From positions 28,307-92,306 of the forward strand of contig CAZWDL010000008.1 in assembly GCA_964632995.1 (NCBI GenBank): a stretch of 64,000 bases of DNA. The letters are read 5' to 3'. This document shows, piece by piece, positions 50,557 to 58,304 of this stretch. The DNA is from CAZWDL01 sp964632995 (GTDB lineage: Bacteria; Bacteroidota; Bacteroidia; Chitinophagales; Saprospiraceae). The notes beneath the pieces were generated by a model that saw only the letters and a list, made by a program, of their open reading frames with translations, was not told the origin of the DNA and searched no databases. Numbering within the stretch: position 1 is the stretch's first letter; the number at the start of each line of letters is the position of its first letter. Made by a program: the position numbers and the translations under genes.

Positions 50557-51774
50557 ATGAGCAAATTAATCCAAGAAAATGCCACAGAAGCGCTGAGAGT
50601 TTTTTTGAAAAACCTGAAGATTCCATTCAGTAGTTATACTATTGAAAAATTCAAAACACACCCCGAATTTCCCAGCCTCTTCTCTTTAAGCCACGCGCTG
50701 AGCCAATTGGGAATAGCGCATTTTGCCTTGCGATCGGACTATCATCAATTACAGGAAGATCTACCTAAACCGGCCATTGTTCACATTCGTGATAACGGAG
50801 GAATGTTTTTGGTCGTTGCTGAAGTTCAATCCGAGGGAGTTCAGATAATCAATGAACGAAATGAGGTCGAATTATATCCAAAGAAACAGTTTCTGCAATC
50901 CTGGAGTGGGGCAACGCTTGTGGCAGACAACAGTTCTTCTGCCCGGGAGGAAAATTACAATCAAAATAGAGTAAAAGAAACGTTCCGAAGAATTAGGTTG
51001 CCACTCGCTTGCTCCAGTGGGCTCTTATTGCTGGTTTATTGGCTTCTAACCTTTTCTGCGGGTAATCATTGGACATACTATGCTTTGCTATTCTCAAAAC
51101 TGACCGGAATAGGCCTTTCCATTCTCCTCCTGATTCATGATTTTGATAGAAATAATCCCTTCTTCAAAAAGTTATGTTCACCGAATAAGAAAATTGACTG
51201 TTCAAATATTTTGGACTCTCCTGCCGCAAAAATCTTCGGGCTGATTTCCTGGAGTGAAATTGGGCTTGTTTATTTTCTGACCGGCTTTTTATTTTTGCTG
51301 TTTTTTCCTTCCCCAATCAATGTGGGTTTAGTGACCTTAGTAAGCCTCGGAGCTGCTTTTTACATTCCTTACTCGGTTTATTATCAATGGAAAATAGCCG
51401 GCGGTTGGTGCCGGTTGTGCTTATTCATACAAGGAATTTTAGCTGTGGAGGCGGCGCTTGCCCTGGGATACTGGAGCGTCCATGATAGAATATTCAGAGA
51501 AGAGGTATTTATTTCCTTGGTCGCTTTTTTACTGTTACTGTTTTTGGTTTCCTCTCTTTTCGGTCTCCTGAAACCGGTTTTCTTTGAATGGAAGTCGCTA
51601 CGCAATCAGATGAGTAAGGTAAGAAGGATTAAGTTTAACCGGCAGGTGTTCGATTTACTGTCGAAGGACATGCCTGTAATCCATAAAGGGAACTTGAGAC
51701 CTATTCAGTTCGGGAATCCCGAAGGAGAGCACATCCTCACAGTGATCACTAATCCTGTTTGTGGGCCTTGCTGA
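50557..51774 (+). CDS. C39-like / VKOR membrane protein ending at in-frame TGA after CGPC
   Basis: 405 residues up to the TGA. About 1-125 is a C39-like peptidase fold without the catalytic Cys (THPEFPSLFSLSHALSQLGI). Several membrane segments (about 150-355) form a vitamin K epoxide reductase domain, with loop Cys in LCSPNKKIDCSN and the quinone-proximal Cys285/Cys288 in WCRLC. The frame then enters a thioredoxin-like domain, ITNPVCGPC, and meets TGA right after the second Cys (405). The same frame continues without a gap as KMHQALFNLL (51775-52167), exactly how the family continues. Either a nonsense mutation or recoding; the oxidase part alone could still work. Confidence 0.85.
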   Translation: MSKLIQENATEALRVFLKNLKIPFSSYTIEKFKTHPEFPSLFSLSHALSQLGIAHFALRSDYHQLQEDLPKPAIVHIRDNGGMFLVVAEVQSEGVQIINERNEVELYPKKQFLQSWSGATLVADNSSSAREENYNQNRVKETFRRIRLPLACSSGLLLLVYWLLTFSAGNHWTYYALLFSKLTGIGLSILLLIHDFDRNNPFFKKLCSPNKKIDCSNILDSPAAKIFGLISWSEIGLVYFLTGFLFLLFFPSPINVGLVTLVSLGAAFYIPYSVYYQWKIAGGWCRLCLFIQGILAVEAALALGYWSVHDRIFREEVFISLVAFLLLLFLVSSLFGLLKPVFFEWKSLRNQMSKVRRIKFNRQVFDLLSKDMPVIHKGNLRPIQFGNPEGEHILTVITNPVCGPC

Positions 51775-51777
51775 AAG

Positions 51778-52167
51778 ATGCATCAAGCGCTTTTTAATTT
51801 GCTAAGGACAAAGACCAATACTATAGTAGAGGAAATCTTTTTGACCGAAGAGGATGATCAAGCTATTTCCAAAAGGGTTGCTGAAGCCATGCTGCAGCTG
51901 TATGATCAGCTTGATCCGGAAGCTTTTAGAAATTCTCTCTTGGAATTTTATAAAACCCCGGATCGCATGATGGAAGACTGGATACAGCGCTTTTCTATTA
52001 AAGATGTTTCCCGATCTTCCTGTAAAGAAAAAGCTCATTCTACCCTGGAAACGCATCTTGATTGGTGCAAGAAAATTGGGATTTTTTCCACGCCCAGAAT
52101 TTTCTATAACCACAAGCCGTTACCGGATGGTTATTCACTGGATGATCTTGAGTATCTAATTGAATAA
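51778..52167 (+). CDS. Thioredoxin-like C-terminal part, separated by the TGA
   Basis: 129 residues from ATG at 51778, 3 bases after the TGA and in the same frame as the upstream ORF. It holds the rest of the DsbA/thioredoxin-like fold: a helical insert (RVAEAMLQLYDQLDPEAFRN), HLDWCKKIGIFSTPRIFYNH with the cis-Pro (STPRI), and GYSLDDLEYLIE at the end. The CxxC is on the other side of the stop, so on its own it would lack the redox centre. Translation restart at TGAAAGATG is possible. Confidence 0.75.
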   Translation: MHQALFNLLRTKTNTIVEEIFLTEEDDQAISKRVAEAMLQLYDQLDPEAFRNSLLEFYKTPDRMMEDWIQRFSIKDVSRSSCKEKAHSTLETHLDWCKKIGIFSTPRIFYNHKPLPDGYSLDDLEYLIE

Positions 52168-52240
52168 GAAAATTTGTGCACAATTTAGGCGGATTCCGAA
52201 AAGCCTGTAATAGAGTAGGAAGTCATCTAAAACTTTTACC

Positions 52241-52447
52241 ATGAAAACGTCATTTAAAAACTTTAGGAATGCGCTCTCCAAAGAGGATATGAAAAAAATT
52301 AAAGGAGGATATACTTATTGTGGATGGGAGGGCCATGAACATTTATATTGTCCTTCCGGCGACTGCAGTATACAATTACTGCAAAATGGAGGTGGGTACG
52401 AACACTGTATTGTATGCTCGGGTGATGGGGGGTGGATTACTTGTTAA
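52241..52447 (+). CDS. Double-glycine-leader, Cys-rich secreted peptide precursor
   Basis: 68 residues. The first 23 form a Bacteroidota natural-product leader: FRNALSKEDMKKIKGG, with cleavage expected after Gly23 by a C39 peptidase. The predicted 45-residue core has six Cys (core positions 4, 14, 19, 33, 36, 45) and many Gly, Tyr and His, so up to three disulfides or thioether bridges could form. The upstream C39-like/VKOR/thioredoxin protein and downstream TlpA-like protein would supply disulfide chemistry. The exact product class (bacteriocin, signal or other) is not known. The leader type is well supported; the activity is inference. Confidence 0.85.
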   Translation: MKTSFKNFRNALSKEDMKKIKGGYTYCGWEGHEHLYCPSGDCSIQLLQNGGGYEHCIVCSGDGGWITC

Positions 52448-52556
52448 AGAATTTACTTCTGCATAAGTTTCAGGCTGTGAAGCACAGCCTGAAACTTATT
52501 TCAAATTTAATAAAATAGGTTTAGAGCTTTTATGTTATAATCATAAGTTAAGGGTC

Positions 52557-52724
52557 TCGTCCTGAATAATTGTCCGATTTTCGACGATGATTTTTTTCCA
52601 GGCTAGGCGCGCCGAAGGAGCACAGCTGGGTTCTGTGACTGATGGGCAACGATCCCGCTTTTTTGGACCAAAAGCAGGAGGAGAAAAAGATCAAGTCAAA
52701 ATGCGACCATTATTTAGGATACGA
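52557..52724. mobile_element. MITE, about 168 bp
   Basis: Inverted ends TCGTCCTGAATAATTGTC (left) and, read inward from the right, TCGTATCCTAAATAATGGTC, continuing to GATTTTCGAC and GCATTTTGAC. The interior shares CGAAGGAGCACAGC and TTCTGTGACTGA with the element at 49779. It fills the gap between the peptide gene and the TlpA-like gene. No transposase. Confidence 0.65.
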
Positions 52725-52749
52725 TTCTAAATAGTTAAATTTGCAAGGC

Positions 52750-54111
52750 ATGAAAACGGATGTTTTTGTAACCTTTTTTAAAACTTTATCAGTGATTTTT
52801 TTTCTGTCTTTGCCATTGTTTTTAAATGCGCAAGATTCAAAAGAAATCTTTGTCAAGCTGAAAAGAATCGTCGGGAACTTCCCTTTCTCCGTTCATTCTT
52901 ACCGGATTACACCAAGCCAGTATCCAACTAAGGATAACTTCCCCGGTATTCCGGCAAACATTGACACTTTCATAGTTTATGAGTATGATCTCAACCAAAC
53001 GCAAGGCTTTTTTGATAAGATACAACAAGGCGTTAGCTTATCCAGACAAGAGTCTAAAATACTTTCAAAGGCAGATAAGTCGATGTTAACTAAAAAGCAT
53101 CATCACCATTCGGTTCATCTATTAGTTGGGTTTCGAGAAGCCAATAACGAAAAAGTGATTATAGTGGACGAAGATAATGATGGTGATTTTTCCAACAACC
53201 GAATTTTATCCTTCGACACCTCTGAGGAATACAATTTAAGAGATGCAAAAACCGTTTTCGTGAATTATGAAGTTTATGATGGGCAAAAGATAGTTTGGAA
53301 GAATCGACTTTTTAAGGTAGCTCCACTCCTCAATTTCTCTGACCTTTATTCAGAAATGAGAATAGCTGATAAAGATTTCACTATTTATTTAATCAGGAAT
53401 GAATATAAAACTGGGGTTTTGCAGCTTGGAAATAAAAGTTATTATTTTGCACTCCGCGGGGATTATCTGGATAGTAAAAATGTATTTCAACTGTTCGTCT
53501 CTCCGCCCAATGAATGGTTTTCACGCCAAACAGACCCCGAAACCGGGCATAAAATTCACGATACCATTTATTTAAATAATGCTGCCTACCAAATCAATGG
53601 GGTCATAGGAAGTGATAATGAACAAAGCTTAAAATTGACTTTAGTGGATAAATCCCCTAATAAAAAAGTTGGCCGCATAGCAGGAAATTATAGTTATACT
53701 TTTGAAGCAATTTCCTTGGCGGACAGTGCCACAGTATCTAGTTCTAGCTTGCATGGCAAATTTACATTGTTGGACTTTTGGGGTCCGTGGTGTGCCCCAT
53801 GCATTAAAAACTTTCCTGAGTTAAAGGCTCTTTACCAAAAATACTCCAACAATCTCAGTTTCGATATGATTGGTGTAATCTTTCCTTTGAACGGCATAGA
53901 TGTTTTTGAACTTTCTCAATTTGTACAGAAGCATGAACTTGAATGGCGTCAGCTTGTAGACGATGGTTACAATGAAACTGGACCAATTCAAAGGTTAATG
54001 ATCACCTCTTACCCAACCCTAATACTTTTGGATCCCGAGGGAAAAATTTTGCATAGAGGTGGTCAAAATAGTATAGGAAAAATTGAAATGTTGTTGGCAA
54101 AGCATTTATAG
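52750..54111 (+). CDS. TlpA-like periplasmic thioredoxin with long N-terminal domain
   Basis: 453 residues from ATG at 52750 (the frame opens at TTG 52741). Signal peptide to about residue 28 (LSLPLFLNAQ). About 30-315 is a beta-rich domain seen in many Bacteroidota TlpA proteins. The thioredoxin domain (about 325-453) has LLDFWGPWCAPCIKNFPELK with the redox CAPC, and cis-Pro in TSYPTLILLD. It is a disulfide reductase or isomerase in the periplasm, probably serving the Cys-rich peptide. The stop TAG (54109-54111) is the first triplet of the MITE, so the original last residues may be lost. Confidence 0.88.
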   Translation: MKTDVFVTFFKTLSVIFFLSLPLFLNAQDSKEIFVKLKRIVGNFPFSVHSYRITPSQYPTKDNFPGIPANIDTFIVYEYDLNQTQGFFDKIQQGVSLSRQESKILSKADKSMLTKKHHHHSVHLLVGFREANNEKVIIVDEDNDGDFSNNRILSFDTSEEYNLRDAKTVFVNYEVYDGQKIVWKNRLFKVAPLLNFSDLYSEMRIADKDFTIYLIRNEYKTGVLQLGNKSYYFALRGDYLDSKNVFQLFVSPPNEWFSRQTDPETGHKIHDTIYLNNAAYQINGVIGSDNEQSLKLTLVDKSPNKKVGRIAGNYSYTFEAISLADSATVSSSSLHGKFTLLDFWGPWCAPCIKNFPELKALYQKYSNNLSFDMIGVIFPLNGIDVFELSQFVQKHELEWRQLVDDGYNETGPIQRLMITSYPTLILLDPEGKILHRGGQNSIGKIEMLLAKHL

Positions 54112-54300
54112 TCTGACAACCCAAAATTTGTGAATTCTGACTTGCTCTTTTTAGCTTCGCTGATCGTCGCTTCGCTCCTCGGAGTTCCACCTCGCTGCGT
54201 TAAAAAGCCTCGCCGATGCTTAGGCATCGCCTGCGTTTTTTGCCTTGCGAGCTAAAAAATAGCTGCGCCATATTTTCACAAATCTTAAGTTGTCAGACTA
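54109..54300. mobile_element. MITE, 192 bp, flanked by TA
   Basis: TAGTCTGACAACCCAAAATT at the left and TAGTCTGACAACTTAAGATT read inward from the right, both followed by TGTGAA. TA lies on both sides (54107-54108, 54301-54302), as expected for IS630/Tc1-type insertion. The interior patch GCCTGCGTTTTTTGCCT resembles the element at 45231. Its left end supplies the stop codon of the preceding gene. Confidence 0.85.
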
Positions 54301-54342
54301 TAAGAAAGAATTGACTTTTTTGTTAATATCTAGCTTGAGAAA

Positions 54343-55301
54343 ATGAAAATCATCCAAAGCTACTGGTCAAGACCCTTTGAAGAAGATCAAAAAAGCGGCA
54401 GGTTTTTTGGAGGTTGGCTTCACAAGAAATATCACTACATGAGCTGGGCTCTGAGTTGCCTGAAGCTCAGCCAATTTCATAATCATGTTGAGTTAGTAAC
54501 TGATACCCCTGGTAAAAAAAATTAATAGACCAACTAGCATTACCCTACACCACAGTGCGATCAGATCTGGATAGTATTCAGTACTATCCCGCTTATGCAT
54601 GGGTAATGGGTAAATTTATTGCGTACGAGCTTCAGAATACGTCTTTCTTACATGTAGATGGGGACGTATTTGTCTGGGAAAAAATTGGATTTGCAAGCGA
54701 GGACCTGATCGTACAAAGTAAAACCGATTTTCGCCGGCATGCTTTTTACGGAGAAATCAGAGATGTATTGTATAACAAATTGAGCTTTGTGCCTGGTGAA
54801 ATATTCTCGCAACTTGAGGCTTCGGGAGACATTATCGCCATTAATGCCGGGATTATTGGCGGTAACGACATTAAATTCCTGAAGGCATATGCAAAAAGAG
54901 CAATAGACTTTTTAGATCATAATTTGTCAAAGAGAGGTTCAATTCCCTCTCAGTTGTTTAACATGCTTTTTGAAGAGCTTTTTTTCTATTGTCTTGCCAA
55001 GCACGAAAAGAAAAATGTCTTTTTTTTGTTTTATCAAATGGATAAAGACTTTTCCCAAGTTTTGAATTTTCATTTGGTCCCGAAAATCCAAAACTATATT
55101 CATACGGTCGGTCACGCCAAACGCAACCCCCTGGCCTGCCGCCAGGTCGAATTCCGCCTCCGCTATGAATTCCCGGAATACTACGAGCGGGTGCTGGAGC
55201 TTTTGGGAGAAAAGAAAAAAGTGCCGGTTGCATTTCCTCACCGAAGACAAGAACTTACAATCTTTCTATTTCATCTTCAGTCAGGCCGGTATAGCGAATG
55301 A
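54343..55301 (+). pseudogene. Glycosyltransferase-like gene split at an A8 run
   Basis: ORF 1 (54343-54525) starts MKIIQSYWSRPFEEDQKSGR, then GGWLHKKYHYMSWALSCLKL, then VELVTDTPGKK, and stops just after eight A (54514-54521). The -1 frame continues from the A run as KLLIDQLALPYTTVRSDLDS and into ORF 2 (annotatable ATG/GTG region at 54555-55301), with FLHVDGDVFVWEK, a DxD typical of glycosyltransferases, and INAGIIGGNDI. I believe this is an uncharacterised family often seen near such peptide clusters. Frameshift may be a mutation, a sequencing error or programmed slippage. The last 60 or so codons are GC-rich, unlike the rest, and overlap the convergent Rpn gene by 47 bp. Confidence 0.7.
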
Positions 55302-56088
55302 TCTTTTCGACAGGCTCCCCGTCCGCCTTCATTTGCCGGGCAATTTCTGCTTTACCTTCCGCTTTACCTTCTTCATAAGAGGTATCCACCACATTTTTCA
55401 AGTCCCGGTAATACTTCAAGCTCTCTTCATATTTCGCTTTCTCTTCCGGATTAAAACGGGCAATTTCCGCCGCTTCAAACAATTTCTGAAATACCCGCTC
55501 CTGCAAAGCCGCCGGCCGGTCCTGTAAGTAGGGAAGATGTTTTAACACATACATCCACTTATCAAAGTTCGTTTCCAATTCAGCCTCGGTCTTCTTAAAC
55601 TTCGGCATTTCCAGATAGATGAAGGTGAGCTTGTCGTAAAAAACCTGACAATCCTGGTCTTTTAACTTCACTTCATGACGGACTTCCTCATCTTCCCGGT
55701 CTTCATCAAATACGAAATCCAGAATCCCCACTGTGTAAACCGCTGCCAGTTGGTAATTCCAGTCTCCTTTCTTTGCCTGCTCCTGGATCGGGAAGGTTGA
55801 GTAATAGACACTGCGGTCTTTGAAAAAGTTCTGTTTTGCCTTCTGGATTTCGACAATGAAGCGTTCGCCGGACGGGCTGGTGCAGTACAGGTCAAAAATT
55901 GCCTTGCGGTCTACCTCCGTAGAACCAAGCTGCTCCGTAGAGGTGTAGGACAGTTCCTTGATATGATGACGTTCGGGCAATACCTGGTTGAGAAAATCGA
56001 TCAGCAGGTCTTTGTTCAACTCGGTGCCGAACAGCTTTTTAAAGCCGTAATCCGTGAAAGGATTGATGTATTTGTCTTGCAGAGTCAT
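55255..56088 (-). CDS. Rpn-family (PD-(D/E)XK) recombination-promoting nuclease
   Basis: 277 residues from ATG at 56088 (MTLQDKYINPFTDYGFKKLF). The long upstream extension is coded by 8-bp repeats and is rejected as a start. Nuclease core: RKAIFDLYCTS then ERFIVEIQKAKQNFFKDRSV, giving the D...ExQ motif, followed by YSTFPIQEQAKKGDWNYQLA. The C-terminus is helical with EEGKAEGKAEIARQ repeats. Rpn proteins are DNA endonucleases abundant in Bacteroidota, often called transposases, and may act as variable phase or defence factors. It converges on the glycosyltransferase-like gene and overlaps its end. Confidence 0.88.
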   Translation of the reverse strand: MTLQDKYINPFTDYGFKKLFGTELNKDLLIDFLNQVLPERHHIKELSYTSTEQLGSTEVDRKAIFDLYCTSPSGERFIVEIQKAKQNFFKDRSVYYSTFPIQEQAKKGDWNYQLAAVYTVGILDFVFDEDREDEEVRHEVKLKDQDCQVFYDKLTFIYLEMPKFKKTEAELETNFDKWMYVLKHLPYLQDRPAALQERVFQKLFEAAEIARFNPEEKAKYEESLKYYRDLKNVVDTSYEEGKAEGKAEIARQMKADGEPVEKIIRYTGLTEDEIERL

Positions 56089-56202
56089 GCCTAAAATTAA
56101 GAAAAATTCATCATGCTCTCCACGGATTCCTTTCCTTAGGGGCCGGAGAAAATATTGGAGGACCCGGTGACTTGGAGATACGGGAACAAGTGCCGGGAGT
56201 TT

Positions 56203-56274
56203 AGTTCTCCAAGTCCCCATGTTTCCAAGTCTCCAAGTCCCCGTGTCTCCTCGTCCCCAAGTCCCCTGTCCCAA
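56203..56274. repeat. 8-bp tandem repeat, about 9 units
   Basis: Units such as AAGTCTCC, AAGTCCCC, GTGTCTCC and TCGTCCCC upstream of the Rpn gene. Degenerate but in strict 8-base register from 56203 to 56274. Confidence 0.7.
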
Positions 56275-56359
56275 GGTCCCCTTGTCTTTTCCAGGTTCAG
56301 GTGAATGGCGGGGAACAGTTAAAGTTTTTAGTTAATCGAATTTTGTCCGGATATGTAGG

Positions 56360-57676
56360 TCACCGCATCCGTTCCAGCACTCCTTCAAAATTATCCCAGG
56401 CCTCCCGGCCCTCCTCCGGCAAGTCCTCCCGCGACAGGGGCTTTTCCTCCATAATATCTTTCTGCAGATCGTAAAAACGCCCGTCCTCATACAGCTTCCA
56501 CCGGTGGTCGTGCACATAGCGCGCCGGCTCGAAGCGGCCCCAGCGGGGGGCGTAGTGGCAGAAGACCCAGTCGCGGGCTGGAGCGTCTTCCTGTTGCAGG
56601 AGCAGCGGATAAAAGCTAATACCGTCCGTGACCAGGGAGTCCGGGAGCGGATGGCCGGCGGCATCCAGCAGGGTAGGGAGGAAGTCGGTAAAATCAACGA
56701 GGTTGGCGTTGCGGGCGCCGGGGCTGATCGTTCCCGGCCGGTGGGCGATCATGGGCACGTGGGTGCCGAACTCGGTGGGGTGGCCCTTGTCGCCGCGGAT
56801 GCGCTGATCTTGCCAGGTAGAGACCACGTCGCGGTCGGTCCCGTTGTCGCCGATGAAGAGGAGCAGCGTGTTTTCCTGAAGTCCGGAAGCCTCGATCTGA
56901 TCGACAATTCTGCCGACCAGCCGGTCCATATACGTCATCATCGGGGCAAAGTAGGTGGTGTCATTGACGCCGCTCTCCGGATCGAATTCGTCAAAGGCCC
57001 CCTGCGCCGGCGTCGGCTGAAAGGGGTCGTGCACCAGCGTCATGGGGAAGTACAGAAAGAAGGAAGTATCGCGGTGGCGCTCGATGAAGTCGACCGCGTA
57101 ATCGGTAAACAGATCGGGGCCGTAGGCGCCATCGTAGGTTTGCAAGGGGCGGTCCGTCATTTCCAGGTAGGGGTTCTTAAAGCGCAGCCCCCTTTCTTCG
57201 ATCTGCCAAAGGCAATATTCGTCAAAACCCGCCGCCTGCGGACGCGTACCCACCGTATCGAATAGTTCCCGTTGGTGTGGATTGCCGTACAACTGCCACT
57301 TGCCGACAATGCCGGTTCGGTAACCAGCTTCCTTCATCAGGTGACCGAAGGTGGTCTCCCCTCGCGGCAGCATGCCGAAGGCCATGTAGTTGCGGAAGTT
57401 GTACTTGCCGGTCATGATCTGCACGCGCGAAGGGGTGCAAAGGGGGGTGGAGTAGCAGTTTTCGAACAGCATGCCTTCCTCCGCCAGTTGGCTGAGACGG
57501 GGCGTCTCGTAGCGCTCCCCGCCGTAGACTGAGAGGGCCTCGAAGCCAAGATCGTCGGCCATGATAAGGACGATGTTCGGCGGTCGTTTGCTGCTTTTTT
57601 GCTGGGCCTGACAACTACAGAGTAAGGGAACAACAACAGAGAAAAACAGGGTGAAACGGAGGAAAAGAGCGGTCAT
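56360..57676 (-). CDS. Lipoprotein sulfatase
   Basis: 438 residues. Signal peptide with lipobox LLCSC (Cys22). Metal-binding IVLIMADDLGFE near 36-47. Sulfatase signature CTPSR at 80-84 with Cys80 to become formylglycine, followed by the GKYNFRNY-type helix. GIVGKWQL (the Lys of the active site) and FIGDNGTDRD are further active-site blocks. It removes sulfate esters in the periplasm or on the surface; substrate not assignable. Stand-alone, 5' end facing the candidate small RNA region. Second of three sulfatases in the window. Confidence 0.93.
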   Translation of the reverse strand: MTALFLRFTLFFSVVVPLLCSCQAQQKSSKRPPNIVLIMADDLGFEALSVYGGERYETPRLSQLAEEGMLFENCYSTPLCTPSRVQIMTGKYNFRNYMAFGMLPRGETTFGHLMKEAGYRTGIVGKWQLYGNPHQRELFDTVGTRPQAAGFDEYCLWQIEERGLRFKNPYLEMTDRPLQTYDGAYGPDLFTDYAVDFIERHRDTSFFLYFPMTLVHDPFQPTPAQGAFDEFDPESGVNDTTYFAPMMTYMDRLVGRIVDQIEASGLQENTLLLFIGDNGTDRDVVSTWQDQRIRGDKGHPTEFGTHVPMIAHRPGTISPGARNANLVDFTDFLPTLLDAAGHPLPDSLVTDGISFYPLLLQQEDAPARDWVFCHYAPRWGRFEPARYVHDHRWKLYEDGRFYDLQKDIMEEKPLSREDLPEEGREAWDNFEGVLERMR

Positions 57677-57733
57677 CTTTTTACAGAAAGATAAAGTATT
57701 TTGAAATATGGAAGAGAAAAGTTGGGAAAATAC

Positions 57734-57764
57734 TTTATTCCTTGGTAAAAAACGCGTATATTTG
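57734..57764 (+). promoter_or_regulatory. Bacteroidota-type promoter of the candidate small RNA
   Basis: TTTA at 57734-57737, a 19-bp spacer, and TATATTTG at 57757-57764, which matches the -7 consensus TAnnTTTG exactly and the -33 TTTG in 3 of 4 positions. Transcription would start near 57771. Confidence 0.65.
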
Positions 57765-57770
57765 TTTCTG

Positions 57771-57876
57771 ACATAAAAAAACCGGCTGATCGGTTAAACC
57801 AGCCGGATTCAAAGAGCTTTGAGAGGCTATCTACATACCAAATAATAGAGAATATCCTTTGATATTCTCTTTTTTC
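57771..57876 (+). ncRNA. Candidate small RNA of about 105 nt
   Basis: Bounded by the promoter at 57734-57764 and an intrinsic terminator with a perfect 10-bp stem AGAGAATATC, loop CTTT, GATATTCTCT (57847-57870), then TTTTTC. Two further stems lie in between: CCGGCTG/CAGCCGG (57782-57806, 11-base loop) and TCAAAG/CTTTGA (57809-57822). No ORF with a start. I do not recognise it as a known RNA family. It lies antisense-free between two sulfatase genes. Confidence 0.6.
57774..57806 (-). terminator. Possible minus-strand terminator
   Basis: Read on the minus strand, CCGGCTG/CAGCCGG is followed by a run of seven T (57774-57780 in + coordinates). It could end leftward transcripts from 57877-58300. 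It shares its stem with the small RNA, so it may be incidental. Confidence 0.4.
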
Positions 57877-58304
57877 TTTGGGGGAAGTGCCCAAAACACT
57901 TCATGGGATAATAATTTGCTGTTCTGTAGCAGGTCTTTTCTTTTTCGATGGCTGTTCTGCCTTCCATTTTCCGTTCTCTCCACTTTTCTTCCTTGCACAA
58001 TACAAATGTGCTAACTTATTCAGGAATTGGGTAGTACATTTTGTTTCATTACTGAATTCATTTGGAATGGCTGATTCGTTTTTATGTGCTGATAAACAGG
58101 GTTTTATGGTTTTGTTTTCCAGGGTTTCTGGATTCTGCCTCTTCTGAAAAGAATATTTTTTCTTAAAAAAGAAAAATTTTGTCCGCTTTTTCAGCGAAAA
58201 TACCTGCTGAGACCGTCATTGTAATACGACTTTGTCGGCTTGGAGCCGCGAAGCGCAGATGGCGCCTCAGTGTTCTCAAACCGCGTCAAGGCTCAAAAAT
58301 TTTG
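57877..58304. other. AT-rich intergenic region, no supported gene
   Basis: The minus strand has an open frame of about 100 codons (about 58210 to 57900, Lys/Asn-rich) without any ATG or GTG start; a + strand ORF overlaps it. Neither shows a domain. From about 58210 the sequence becomes GC-rich and contains no gene. Confidence 0.35.

Noticed and set aside
51760..51830. Selenocysteine insertion at the TGA
   Set aside because: No convincing SECIS-like hairpin can be seen right after the TGA, and no selenocysteine gene is in the window. Kept only as a test in the findings.
55255..56274. Longer N-terminus for the Rpn nuclease
   Set aside because: The first 62 codons are coded by an 8-bp tandem repeat and have no match to the family; the start at 56088 fits.
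57878..58210. Small genes on either strand next to the candidate small RNA
   Set aside because: The + strand ORF has no domain. The minus-strand frame of about 100 codons lacks any ATG or GTG start.
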